NCBI RefSeq assembly: GCF_013201605.1
Contig: NZ_CP053848.1
Location: 1,054,001 to 1,118,000, forward strand
Length of the DNA: 64,000 bases
Source of the DNA: Campylobacter ornithocola
Lineage (GTDB): Bacteria; Campylobacterota; Campylobacteria; Campylobacterales; Campylobacteraceae
Direction of reading: 5' to 3'
Under the pieces are notes generated by a model that did not search any database, was not told the origin of the DNA, and saw only the letters and a list, made by a program, of their open reading frames with translations. This document shows, in pieces, positions 54,824 to 63,195 of this stretch (the first letter of the stretch is position 1; the number at the start of each line of letters is the position of its first letter). Made by a program: the position numbers and the translations under genes.

Positions 54824-56949
54824 AATATAAAGAATTAATTGATTCATTTATACCTAATGCAAGACATTTAAGCTTTATCAATCACCATGAATTTATTACT
54901 TGTGAGCATTTGCTTTTTGCTTTGGTTAAACTTAGCAATGACTTTAAAAACTTGCTTGAAGAAAGTGGTGATGGTGATTTGCAAGGCTTTGAGAATGAGT
55001 TAAAAAATTACTTAGCTAAAAATAATGAAATTTTAAAAAAAGAAATAGAACCTGTTTTTTCTGTAATCTTAGAAAATATACTACATAAATTAAATGCAAA
55101 AAATCAAACAAGTGTGATTGATTTTATCATTGCACTTTGTAAAGAAGAAAAAGCTTATTCTTATAATATTTTAAAAAAACACTTAATAGAAGAAGAAAAA
55201 TTAAAAGAACTATTACAAAATACTGAATTTGAAAATTTAAAAACCCATACTATAGAACTGGTTGAACTTGCAAAAAAAGGAAAAATAGATCCTGTTATAG
55301 GCAGAAAATTTGAGCTAGAAAGAATGATGCAAATTCTAAGTCGTCGTAAGAAAAATAATCCTATTTTAGTCGGCGAACCAGGTGTTGGTAAAAGTGCTGT
55401 CATAGATGGACTAGCACTAGCTATAGCAGAAGAAAAAGTACCAAAACACCTAAAAAATTCAAAAATCTATAGCCTCGATATGGCAAGCTTACTCTCAGGA
55501 ACAAAATACAGAGGCGACTTTGAAAAAAGATTAAAAGATATTATTAAAGAATTAGAAAATATTCCTGATGCTATTTTATTTATAGATGAAATTCACACTA
55601 TAGTAGGAACCGGTGCGAGTAATGAAAGCCATGCAGATATGTCAAATTTATTAAAACCCGCACTAAGCAATGGTAATATAAAATGCATAGGAGCAACTAC
55701 TTTTATAGAATACAAAAACACTTTTGATAAAAATAAAGCTCTAAGTAGAAGATTTGCAAAAATTGACATAGATGAGCCAAGCGAAGAAGAATGTTTTTTA
55801 ATCTTACAAGGCTTAAAAAGTAAATACGAAAATTTTCATAAAATCAAGCTAAATGATGAAATTTTACAAACAAGTATAAAATTAGCAAAACAATTTTTAC
55901 ATGATAAATTTTTACCAGATAGTGCAATTGATTTAATCGATGAACTTGGTGCAAGTTTTGCTTTAGAAGATAAAAAAAGTAAAAAAGTAATAAAAATAAA
56001 AGATTTAGAAAATACTTTAGCAAGAATGACTCATTCTCATAAAATTTATGAAAGCGATCAAGGTAAAATCTTAAAAAATTTAGAGCAAAGTCTAAAGCAA
56101 AATATCTTTGGACAAGATGAAGCCATTAAAGCTTTATGCTCTATTTTAAAACAAAGTTATGCAGGATTAAAAGGTAAAAACACACCAAAAGGTGTGTTTT
56201 TATTTACCGGTTCAAGTGGGGTTGGTAAAACTGAGCTTGCCAAAAATTTAGCACAAATCTTAAACCTTAATCTTGAAAGATTTGATATGAGTGAATATTC
56301 ACAAAAGCATGATGTAAGTAAACTTATAGGAACTTCAGCAGGTTATGTTGGCTATGAAGATGGTGGTTTACTTAGCAATAGCATTAGAAAAAATCCTTTT
56401 AGCGTGGTTTTATTTGATGAGATAGAAAAAGCCCATCCTGATTTAACTAATACTTTTTTGCAAATTTTTGATAACGCAAGTTTAACAGACAATAGTGGCT
56501 TAAAAGCTGATTTTAAAAACACTATTATCATTATGACTTCAAATTTAGGTCTAAAAGAAAGCAATGAATTAGGTTTTTTGAGCAGCGATAAAGAGAAAAG
56601 CAATAAAGCTATAAAAGATTTCTTTGCACCCGAATTTATCAACCGTATAGATAAAATCATTCATTTTAATGACTTAAATCAAGAAATTTTAGAACAGATC
56701 GTTCAAAAAGAACTAGATTTAATTGCAACTAATTTAAACAACATCACCATAGAAGCTGATAAAAAAGTAAAAGAATTTCTTGCTAAAAAAACCAATAATA
56801 AAGAATTTGGAGTAAGGCTATTAAAACGCATTATTGCCGAAGAGCTAGGTGAGAAATTAAGCAATGAAATTTTATTTGGAAAATTAAAAAATGGTGGTAA
56901 ATTAAAACTCAAACTTTCCAAAAATGAAAAAATCGAATTTGTATTCTAA
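54820..56949 (+). CDS. clpA: ClpA, AAA+ unfoldase of ClpAP protease
   Basis: A 709-residue Hsp100 protein. The N-domain comes first, then AAA1 with GEPGVGKSAVIDGLALAI and Walker B AILFIDEIHTIVG, then AAA2 with GSSGVGKTELAKNLAQ and VVLFDEIEKAHPD. There is no middle domain, so it is ClpA and not ClpB. It unfolds substrates for ClpP. It overlaps aat by 26 bp. Confidence 0.96.
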   Translation: MKYKELIDSFIPNARHLSFINHHEFITCEHLLFALVKLSNDFKNLLEESGDGDLQGFENELKNYLAKNNEILKKEIEPVFSVILENILHKLNAKNQTSVIDFIIALCKEEKAYSYNILKKHLIEEEKLKELLQNTEFENLKTHTIELVELAKKGKIDPVIGRKFELERMMQILSRRKKNNPILVGEPGVGKSAVIDGLALAIAEEKVPKHLKNSKIYSLDMASLLSGTKYRGDFEKRLKDIIKELENIPDAILFIDEIHTIVGTGASNESHADMSNLLKPALSNGNIKCIGATTFIEYKNTFDKNKALSRRFAKIDIDEPSEEECFLILQGLKSKYENFHKIKLNDEILQTSIKLAKQFLHDKFLPDSAIDLIDELGASFALEDKKSKKVIKIKDLENTLARMTHSHKIYESDQGKILKNLEQSLKQNIFGQDEAIKALCSILKQSYAGLKGKNTPKGVFLFTGSSGVGKTELAKNLAQILNLNLERFDMSEYSQKHDVSKLIGTSAGYVGYEDGGLLSNSIRKNPFSVVLFDEIEKAHPDLTNTFLQIFDNASLTDNSGLKADFKNTIIIMTSNLGLKESNELGFLSSDKEKSNKAIKDFFAPEFINRIDKIIHFNDLNQEILEQIVQKELDLIATNLNNITIEADKKVKEFLAKKTNNKEFGVRLLKRIIAEELGEKLSNEILFGKLKNGGKLKLKLSKNEKIEFVF

Positions 56950-57565
56950 ACTTTTAAAAAGTCCTGATGATATACCTGTTTTTATTAGTGAAAAATTAGA
57001 AGTAGATTTTATACCTCATGCTTATAAACTAGGGCTTTTTCCATGGACTAGCAATCCTGTTACTTGGTGGTGTCCTTCTCCTAGAATGGTGCTTTTACCT
57101 GATGATGTTCGCATACAAAAAAGCATAAAAAAAGCTTTAAAAACTTATGAAATAAGACTTGATTTCAATTTTAATTTACTCATAAAACACTGTGCATTAA
57201 GAAAAAAAACCTGGATAAGTCAAGAATTTATACAAGTTTACACAAAGCTTTTTGAGCAAAATTTGACTCATAGTGTTGAAGTTTATGAAAATGATACTTT
57301 AATCGGTGGTTTATATGGACTTATAATAGGCAAAATGTTTTTTGGAGAAAGCATGATAAGCCTTAAAAAAGATGCTTCAAAAGTAGCCCTAATAAAGCTT
57401 TGTGAGCTTTTAAAACCTTATGATTTTTTAATAGATTGTCAAGTACCCAATGAACATTTAAAATTTATGGGTGCAAAAGAAATGATAAAAAAAGACTTTT
57501 TAAAATTATTAGAAGAAAAGATTTCGCTTGAAAGTGGCTTTGAAAATTTTAAAAATTTACTATAA
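56924..57565 (+). CDS. aat: leucyl/phenylalanyl-tRNA-protein transferase
   Basis: Adds Leu or Phe to protein N-termini and so makes N-degrons that ClpS recognises. GLFPWTSNPVTWWCPSPRMVL, WISQEFIQVY, SVEVYENDTLIGGLYGLIIG and FFGESMISLKKDASKVAL are the family blocks. 213 residues. Location directly after clpS-clpA places the whole N-degron route in one unit. Confidence 0.95.
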   Translation: MKKSNLYSKLLKSPDDIPVFISEKLEVDFIPHAYKLGLFPWTSNPVTWWCPSPRMVLLPDDVRIQKSIKKALKTYEIRLDFNFNLLIKHCALRKKTWISQEFIQVYTKLFEQNLTHSVEVYENDTLIGGLYGLIIGKMFFGESMISLKKDASKVALIKLCELLKPYDFLIDCQVPNEHLKFMGAKEMIKKDFLKLLEEKISLESGFENFKNLL

Positions 57566-57603
57566 AAAGATATACTTGTAAATATATAAAATTGCATAAT
57601 ATT

Positions 57604-57621
57604 TTGGAATGATTTTTGCTT
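57604..57621 (+). promoter_or_regulatory. sigma-54 (RpoN) promoter of flgB-flgC-fliE-pbpB
   Basis: TTGGAATGATTTTTGCTT with GG at 57606-57607 and GC at 57618-57619, exactly ten bases apart (-24/-12). It lies about 36 bp before flgB and closely resembles the flgG2 promoter in this window. Confidence 0.87.
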
Positions 57622-57656
57622 TTAGTCTATAAAAGCTTTATTTTAAAGGATAAATT

Positions 57657-58088
57657 ATGATAAGCCCTTTTAAGTCAAAAGAACTTATTGTTGATGCTTT
57701 AGCAGGAAGGAATCTAAGAAGTCAAATGATTAATTCTAACCTTGCAAATGTTGATACTCCCTTTTATAAAGCAAGAGATATAGAGTTTGAAACCGCTTTA
57801 GTTAATAAAGCAAACGAAATTTTCAAAAAGAAAGATACTAAAGAGCTTGAAATGGCAAGTACAAATGCAAATCATCAAAAACCTTGGAAATTTCCAGATC
57901 CTAATAAATCAACCATTTATCTAAGAGATGGACATTTAGCAAGAAATGATGCAAATACAGTAGATCTTGATGTGGAAACTACTGAAATGAGTAAAAATAC
58001 TATGATGATCACTGCTTTAGACGGTGTTTTAAGAAGACAAAGTAATATTTTTTCAACCATCATAGATACAAGCTCTAAATTAGGCTAG
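57657..58088 (+). CDS. flgB: FlgB, flagellar proximal rod protein
   Basis: A 143-residue rod component with NLRSQMINSNLANVDTPFYKARDI near the N-terminus (rod signature NLANVDTP-YK) and a C-terminal helix (TMMITALDGVLRRQ). First gene of a flagellar group under a sigma-54 promoter. AAAGGATAAA precedes ATG 57657. Confidence 0.95.
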   Translation: MISPFKSKELIVDALAGRNLRSQMINSNLANVDTPFYKARDIEFETALVNKANEIFKKKDTKELEMASTNANHQKPWKFPDPNKSTIYLRDGHLARNDANTVDLDVETTEMSKNTMMITALDGVLRRQSNIFSTIIDTSSKLG

Positions 58089-58098
58089 GAGAAAAATA

Positions 58099-58593
58099 AT
58101 GGCTTATTTAAGTGATTTTGATATTAGCGGATACGGACTTAGCGCTCAACGCTTCAGGATGAATGTGATTAGCTCAAATATAGCTAATGCAAATACTACT
58201 AGAACAGCAGAGGGTGGTCCATATAGAAGAAGGGAAGTGATTTTTAAAGCAACTGATTTTAATGAATTGCTAAATAAACAAATTGCTAAAGATAATAATT
58301 TTTTAGAATATGAAAATCCTTTAAATGATCCAGCTTCTCAAAAAGATGCAAAACCTGCTATAATGAGCGTAGTGGTTGATAAAGTTGTAAGAGATGATAA
58401 AGATTTTCGTATGAAATTTGATCCATCTCATCCAGATGCAAATGAACAAGGTTATGTTGCTTTTCCAAATATAAACCCAGTAATTGAAATGGCCGATTTA
58501 ATAGAAGCAACAAGAGCCTATCAGGCAAATGTAAGTGCTTTTACAAGTACTAAAACTATAGCACAAAGTGCGATAGATTTATTAAGAGGTTAA
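58099..58593 (+). CDS. flgC: FlgC, flagellar proximal rod protein
   Basis: A 164-residue rod component: ISGYGLSAQRFRMNVISSNI with ANANTTRTAEGGPYRRREV, and the C-terminal end NPVIEMADLIEATRAYQANVS, both diagnostic for FlgC. AGGAG precedes ATG 58099. It lies between flgB and fliE. Confidence 0.96.
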   Translation: MAYLSDFDISGYGLSAQRFRMNVISSNIANANTTRTAEGGPYRRREVIFKATDFNELLNKQIAKDNNFLEYENPLNDPASQKDAKPAIMSVVVDKVVRDDKDFRMKFDPSHPDANEQGYVAFPNINPVIEMADLIEATRAYQANVSAFTSTKTIAQSAIDLLRG

Positions 58594-58596
58594 TAA

Positions 58597-58893
58597 ATGA
58601 ACACTATTAATAGTATAAATCAATTTAACAATGTTAACAATAAAAATAACAATAGCAACAATGCGAGTATAGGTGATGAGTTTTCAAGCTTATTGAAAAA
58701 TTCCATCAATGACCTTAATAAAACCCAAGAAACTGCTGAAGCTGCTATGGTAGATATTGCTACAGGTGAAGTAAAAGACTTACATCAAGCAGCAATTGCA
58801 ATTAGCAAAGCTGAGTCGAGTATGAAATTTATGCTTGAAGTTAGAAATAAGGCTATAAACGCATATAAAGAAATTTCAAGAACTCAAATTTAA
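58597..58893 (+). CDS. fliE: FliE, flagellar hook-basal body junction protein
   Basis: A 98-residue protein that joins the MS ring to the rod. After an N-rich start (NNVNNKNNNSNNAS), the conserved end DLHQAAIAISKAESSMKFML with EVRNKAINAYKEI is clear. It starts 3 bp after flgC and ends 3 bp before the penicillin-binding protein gene. Confidence 0.95.
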   Translation: MNTINSINQFNNVNNKNNNSNNASIGDEFSSLLKNSINDLNKTQETAEAAMVDIATGEVKDLHQAAIAISKAESSMKFMLEVRNKAINAYKEISRTQI

Positions 58894-58896
58894 TAT

Positions 58897-60696
58897 ATGC
58901 TTTCAAACACCATTAAAAATAGAGTTTCAAAAGTAGCTTTTGCTTTTTGTATGGCTCTGTTTTTCATGGTCTTGTTTTTACTTTCTACTTTCTTTCTGAC
59001 CTCAAAACGCCATATACCAAACACTCAAAAAGAACAATACTTTTCTGCTCTTAGAGGTAACATTATAACAAGTGATAATTTCACTGTAACTTCAAGCAGA
59101 CAAATTTATAGAGCTGAAATTGATCTAAGAAGTTTAAATCCTGATAAAAAAGATTTATTTTTAACTCTTTTTCAAATTTATAGTGGTGCAAGCGATGAGC
59201 AAATGCAAGATATAAAAAAAAGAATGCTTGCAAAGAAAAAAAGAAGCTATAATTTTATCTTACTCCAAGATATTAATTCAAAAGATGCAAGTTATTTAAA
59301 AGAGTTAGCTAAAAAACTTTATACTCAAGGATTTTTTAAGTCTTTTACAAATAGTAATGGTAGAGTAGAAACAAGAGGACTTGATATTATAGAACATAAA
59401 GAAGATCGCGTATATATGCCAAAAGACTCGCTTACTCCAATTATAGGCTATACAAGAACTTATATGGATGAGCAGAGTGGAATTTTCAAGAACATAGGCA
59501 TAAAAGGTTTAGAAAAATATTACAATGATTGTTTAAATCCTTTACAAAACGCTAAAATTCAAGGTTTAAAAGATATAGGTGGTAACATTATCTTAAATTT
59601 ACACTCTTATGAACAACGTAAAATAGATGGTTGCGATCTATATTTAAATATTTCCCTAAAACTTCAAAAGGGGTTGGAAAAGGCGATTGACAAAAGGAAT
59701 GAAGATCTAAAAGCTAACGAAATTATTGTTGCTATCATGGAAAGTAAAAGTGGGAAAATTTTAGCACTTGCTAGTTCAAGAAGATATGATCCACAAAATC
59801 GCGGAAAAGATCTTTCTGTACTTAATGCAAGTGCTATAGAATATGGTTATGAAGCAGGGTCTGTTATAAAACCTTTTATATTTACCACTGCTTTGATGCT
59901 CGATAAAATCAAAGTCAATGAAGTTATTGATACTCAAGGTGGACAATATAAACTTGGTCGTTTTACCATACGCGATGATCATAAAAAAAACAAGATGAGT
60001 ATGGAAGAAGTTATCACCTATTCTTCAAATGTTGGTATGATAAAAATTGCTCAAAGACTAAGCAATCTTGAAATCATTTCAGGACTTAGAATTTTTCGTT
60101 TCGGGGAAAAAAGCGGTATTGATCTTCCTTATGAACAAAAAGGAGAAATACCAAACCCTAAAAGATTAAGAGAGATAGAAAAATCTGTTTTAAGCTATGG
60201 TTATGGTTTGAAAACAACTTTCATGCAACTTTTGGCTGCTTACAATGTATTTAACAATGATGGAATTTATATCACTCCACAAATTGCAAATAAAATTTAT
60301 CAAGATGGACGTTTAATAAAACTTGATGATGAAGTTAAAAAAGAAAAAATTCTTTCAAGCAAAGCAGCAAAAGAAATGCAACAAATTTTAATCAATGTTA
60401 TAGAAAAAGGTACTGGTAAAAAAGCACAAACTCAAGGTATTGTCATAGGTGGTAAAACAGGTACAGCTAGAATTGCCGAAAGAAAAGGTTATACTTCAAA
60501 TCGCTATAACGCTTCATTTTTTGGTTTTGCAAATGATGAACAAAATAACTACACAATAGGAGTTTTAGTAAGAAATCCTACCAAAGCTTATAGTTATTAT
60601 GCTGCACAAAGTGCCTTGCCTATGTTTAAAGACACAGTAAATCTCATGATAAAAGAAAGTTATTTAAAACCAGAAATAACAACAGGAACTAACTAA
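58897..60696 (+). CDS. pbpB: class B penicillin-binding protein (PBP2/FtsI family)
   Basis: A 599-residue inner-membrane peptidoglycan transpeptidase. One N-terminal helix (about 14-36) is followed by the PBP dimerisation domain (ALRGNIITSDNFTV) and the transpeptidase domain with SxxK in EAGSVIKPFIF, SxN in YSSNVGMIK and KTG in VIGGKTGTARIA. It is known as pbpB in Campylobacter and has an FtsI-like look. It lies 3 bp after fliE in a flagellar operon, which is unusual for a septation enzyme; the same arrangement exists in C. jejuni. A separate promoter may exist inside the operon. Confidence 0.93.
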   Translation: MLSNTIKNRVSKVAFAFCMALFFMVLFLLSTFFLTSKRHIPNTQKEQYFSALRGNIITSDNFTVTSSRQIYRAEIDLRSLNPDKKDLFLTLFQIYSGASDEQMQDIKKRMLAKKKRSYNFILLQDINSKDASYLKELAKKLYTQGFFKSFTNSNGRVETRGLDIIEHKEDRVYMPKDSLTPIIGYTRTYMDEQSGIFKNIGIKGLEKYYNDCLNPLQNAKIQGLKDIGGNIILNLHSYEQRKIDGCDLYLNISLKLQKGLEKAIDKRNEDLKANEIIVAIMESKSGKILALASSRRYDPQNRGKDLSVLNASAIEYGYEAGSVIKPFIFTTALMLDKIKVNEVIDTQGGQYKLGRFTIRDDHKKNKMSMEEVITYSSNVGMIKIAQRLSNLEIISGLRIFRFGEKSGIDLPYEQKGEIPNPKRLREIEKSVLSYGYGLKTTFMQLLAAYNVFNNDGIYITPQIANKIYQDGRLIKLDDEVKKEKILSSKAAKEMQQILINVIEKGTGKKAQTQGIVIGGKTGTARIAERKGYTSNRYNASFFGFANDEQNNYTIGVLVRNPTKAYSYYAAQSALPMFKDTVNLMIKESYLKPEITTGTN

Positions 60697-61436
60697 TGGA
60701 AATTAACCATTATGGTGATCTTTGTAGTCAAATGTATAATATTTACACAATAAAGCACCTCAAGATGAATTAGATTTTTATTTATCATATGCCAAAAAAG
60801 AATATAAAATTTTGGAACCTTTGTGTGGTAATGGAAGATTTATGATCCCTTTTTTAGACCATGGTTTTGATGTTACAGGTATAGATTCTTCCAAACAAAT
60901 ATTAAAAAATCTAAAACAAAAATATCCATTTGCAAAAACAATCTGCACTAATCTTTTAAATTACAACTTTAAAGAAAAATATGATTATATATTTATTCCA
61001 TCGGGTTCAATTTCTTTATTTACTAATATTGTTGAGTGTAAAACCATTTTAAAAAATATAAAAAATGCATTAAAAAAAGATGGAATATTTGTATTTGCAG
61101 TAGATAGTTTAAACACAAAAAGCAACGATAATGATAATTATAAAAAACAGCTTCAGTCACAACCCATAATAGCTTTAATCTCTTATTAAAAAACAAAAGT
61201 TATTTTGATAAAAAACACAAACTCAATTTTATCCTAGTATATACGAGCTCTATAATGGAGATAAATTAATAAAAAGAGAACATATGGACTTTCAAATACA
61301 CTTATACAAGCAAGGAGAAATGGAGAATTATTTAAAAGAAGTTGGTTTTACAAAAATAAATTCTTATTTTTCTTTTTCAAAAATTCTTACAAGCAATAAA
61401 CAGTCTAATTTCTATTTATATGAGTGCAGTTGTTAA
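60696..61436 (+). pseudogene. frameshifted class I SAM-dependent methyltransferase pseudogene
   Basis: Protein similarity runs through the whole stretch but in changing frames. It starts with ATG 60696 (MEINHYGDLCSQMYNIYT), changes frame near 60745 into KAPQDELDFYLSYA and ILEPLCGNGRFMIPFL (motif I), GFDVTGIDSS and IFVFAVDS, changes again near 61145 into NLLLKNKSYFDKKHKLNFIL, and again near 61245 into ELYNGDKLIKREHMDFQ, ending at TAA 61436 after VGFTKINSYF. At least three frameshifts mean that no functional enzyme is made. The ATG overlaps the pbpB stop. The substrate of the ancestor is unknown. Confidence 0.87.
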
Positions 61437-62338
61437 GTATTAAAATTATTTAAAACAAACTCTATAAATTCATCACTATCATTAGGACAAGCAATAAGTT
61501 CATAATCACTTTTTGCTAAGTGTCTATATTCTACTCCAAGCTCAAAAATCGTTTCAGAGCAATCTATACAAAAAGATATAGGATAAATCAAAGCTTTTTG
61601 ATCTAAATTTTTTAAAATATCACTTGTGTTTGGTTCAAGCCATTTTACTGGACCTAGTTTTGATTGATATGACAAAATAATTTGATCAAATTCATTTTTA
61701 AGTTTTTCTTTTAAGATACTCACATGTTCTTGTATATGTTTTTCATACAAATCACCTTTTTTAATCACTGAAAGTGGTAAAGAATGTGCAGAAAAAATCA
61801 AAGTTTTATAATCATGTTTTTTCTTTTTTTCTAAAATATGCTTTATAATCATTTCGTTATAAAACTCATTTTTATAAAAAACATCAATGATTTTTACATT
61901 AGCTTGATTTTGAGATTTTTTAAGCTCACTTTGTGCTACTTCTAAAGAACTAGTCACGGTTGTTTTAGAATGATGAGGATATAAAGGGAATAAAATAATC
62001 TCATCATCTTTTTTAAAATCATATTTTGAAAAAACTTCATTTGCAAAAGGTGGTACATATAAGCTAACAAAATCAAATTTATATTCCCTAGTTTTAAAAT
62101 TTAATTTGTCACACAAACTTTGTGTGATGTCAGTAAGCGGGGATTTTCCACCCATTTTTTCATAATTTTGCATCATAGCTTTTAGTCTTGATTTTCTTAT
62201 CATAAAAGCTGCAAATTTTCTTAAAAAAACATTTTTTATCCCTAAAATATAAGGATCGTTAAACATATTTTTTAAAAAAACTTCACACTCATCAAGTTTA
62301 TTAACCCCACCCATATTTAAAAAAAAGACATATTTCAC
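61433..62338 (-). CDS. hemH: ferrochelatase
   Basis: Last step of haem synthesis, insertion of Fe2+ into protoporphyrin IX. LNMGGVNKLDECEVFLKNMF at the N-terminus, IFSAHSLPLSVIKKGD with the catalytic His, and ETIFELGVEY with the catalytic Glu are present. It starts with GTG 62338, whose GTGA overlaps the upstream stop. 301 residues, normal. The large set of c-type cytochromes here needs haem, but this is a general housekeeping role. It converges on the methyltransferase pseudogene. Confidence 0.95.
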   Translation of the reverse strand: MKYVFFLNMGGVNKLDECEVFLKNMFNDPYILGIKNVFLRKFAAFMIRKSRLKAMMQNYEKMGGKSPLTDITQSLCDKLNFKTREYKFDFVSLYVPPFANEVFSKYDFKKDDEIILFPLYPHHSKTTVTSSLEVAQSELKKSQNQANVKIIDVFYKNEFYNEMIIKHILEKKKKHDYKTLIFSAHSLPLSVIKKGDLYEKHIQEHVSILKEKLKNEFDQIILSYQSKLGPVKWLEPNTSDILKNLDQKALIYPISFCIDCSETIFELGVEYRHLAKSDYELIACPNDSDEFIEFVLNNFNT

Positions 62339-63195
62339 TCAATACCTTCTAAAATTTCTTGCACCCTTAAAGCATCTTCAATACTAGCTAAATTTTCACA
62401 AACACCATTTTGCAAAAACTCGAAAAAGGCTTCATGTTCAGCATACAAAGGAGAATTATCATATAAATTTGGAACTTTTTGCATATTGATAAAAAGTTCA
62501 AAATTTTTAAGATCAAGCCCATAAGTATGTTTTTTACCTAAAAGAACAATCTTTCTTATAATGCATTGTCCATTCCAACTATCATGGATATTCGCTAAAA
62601 TATTTTCTAGCTTTAAACCTATCATCACCTCATCTTCAAATTTATTATGATGAAAGCTTTTATAAACATTTGCTTTTAAAATTTGCTCTTGACTTAAAAA
62701 TCTTACTAAGTCAATATCATGCACACTAAGATCACTTAAAACACCTACATCGTTTATTCTTTGTGGATAGGGAGAAATTCTTTGTATATTAATACTTATA
62801 ATTTTATCTTCTAAAAGCTTTTCTTTTAAAGTCAAAATAGTAGGATTAAATCTCTCACAAAAGCCCACCACTACCCTAACTTTATTTTCCCTAGCTTTTT
62901 GTTTTAAAATTAAAATTTCATCAACATTTAATGCCAAAGGTTTTTCTATCAAAACATTTTTTATTGTAGAAAAAACTTTTAAAGCTATGTCTAAATGCGT
63001 ATGAGTAGGTGTGGCGATGATAACACCATCAAGATTTTGCGCTAAAAAATCATCAAAATTTTTATGCAAAAAGTGTTTAAAATCATCTTTACAAAAAGGA
63101 TCATAAAGATGAATTTCTTTTACTTTTGCATTACGCTCAAGTTCTCTTAAATGGTTTTTACCCATTTTACCAAGACCTATAAGCCCTATTTTCAT
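62335..63195 (-). CDS. Gfo/Idh/MocA family NAD(P)-dependent oxidoreductase
   Basis: A 286-residue sugar oxidoreductase-type enzyme. The N-terminal Rossmann loop is MKIGLIGLGKMGKNHLRE, and the family EKP motif is VLIEKPLALNVDEI. DLSVHDIDLVRFL carries the catalytic-type histidine pair. It sits between a DegT-type aminotransferase and hemH with 4-bp overlaps; oxidation followed by transamination of a nucleotide sugar is a common pairing, so a role in surface-sugar synthesis is plausible. The substrate cannot be read from the sequence. Confidence 0.88.
   Translation of the reverse strand: MKIGLIGLGKMGKNHLRELERNAKVKEIHLYDPFCKDDFKHFLHKNFDDFLAQNLDGVIIATPTHTHLDIALKVFSTIKNVLIEKPLALNVDEILILKQKARENKVRVVVGFCERFNPTILTLKEKLLEDKIISINIQRISPYPQRINDVGVLSDLSVHDIDLVRFLSQEQILKANVYKSFHHNKFEDEVMIGLKLENILANIHDSWNGQCIIRKIVLLGKKHTYGLDLKNFELFINMQKVPNLYDNSPLYAEHEAFFEFLQNGVCENLASIEDALRVQEILEGIE

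Noticed and set aside
60812..61189. 125-codon methyltransferase fragment as a complete small gene starting at TTG 60812
   Set aside because: Family sequence continues on both sides in other frames, so it is a piece of a broken gene and not a functional short enzyme.
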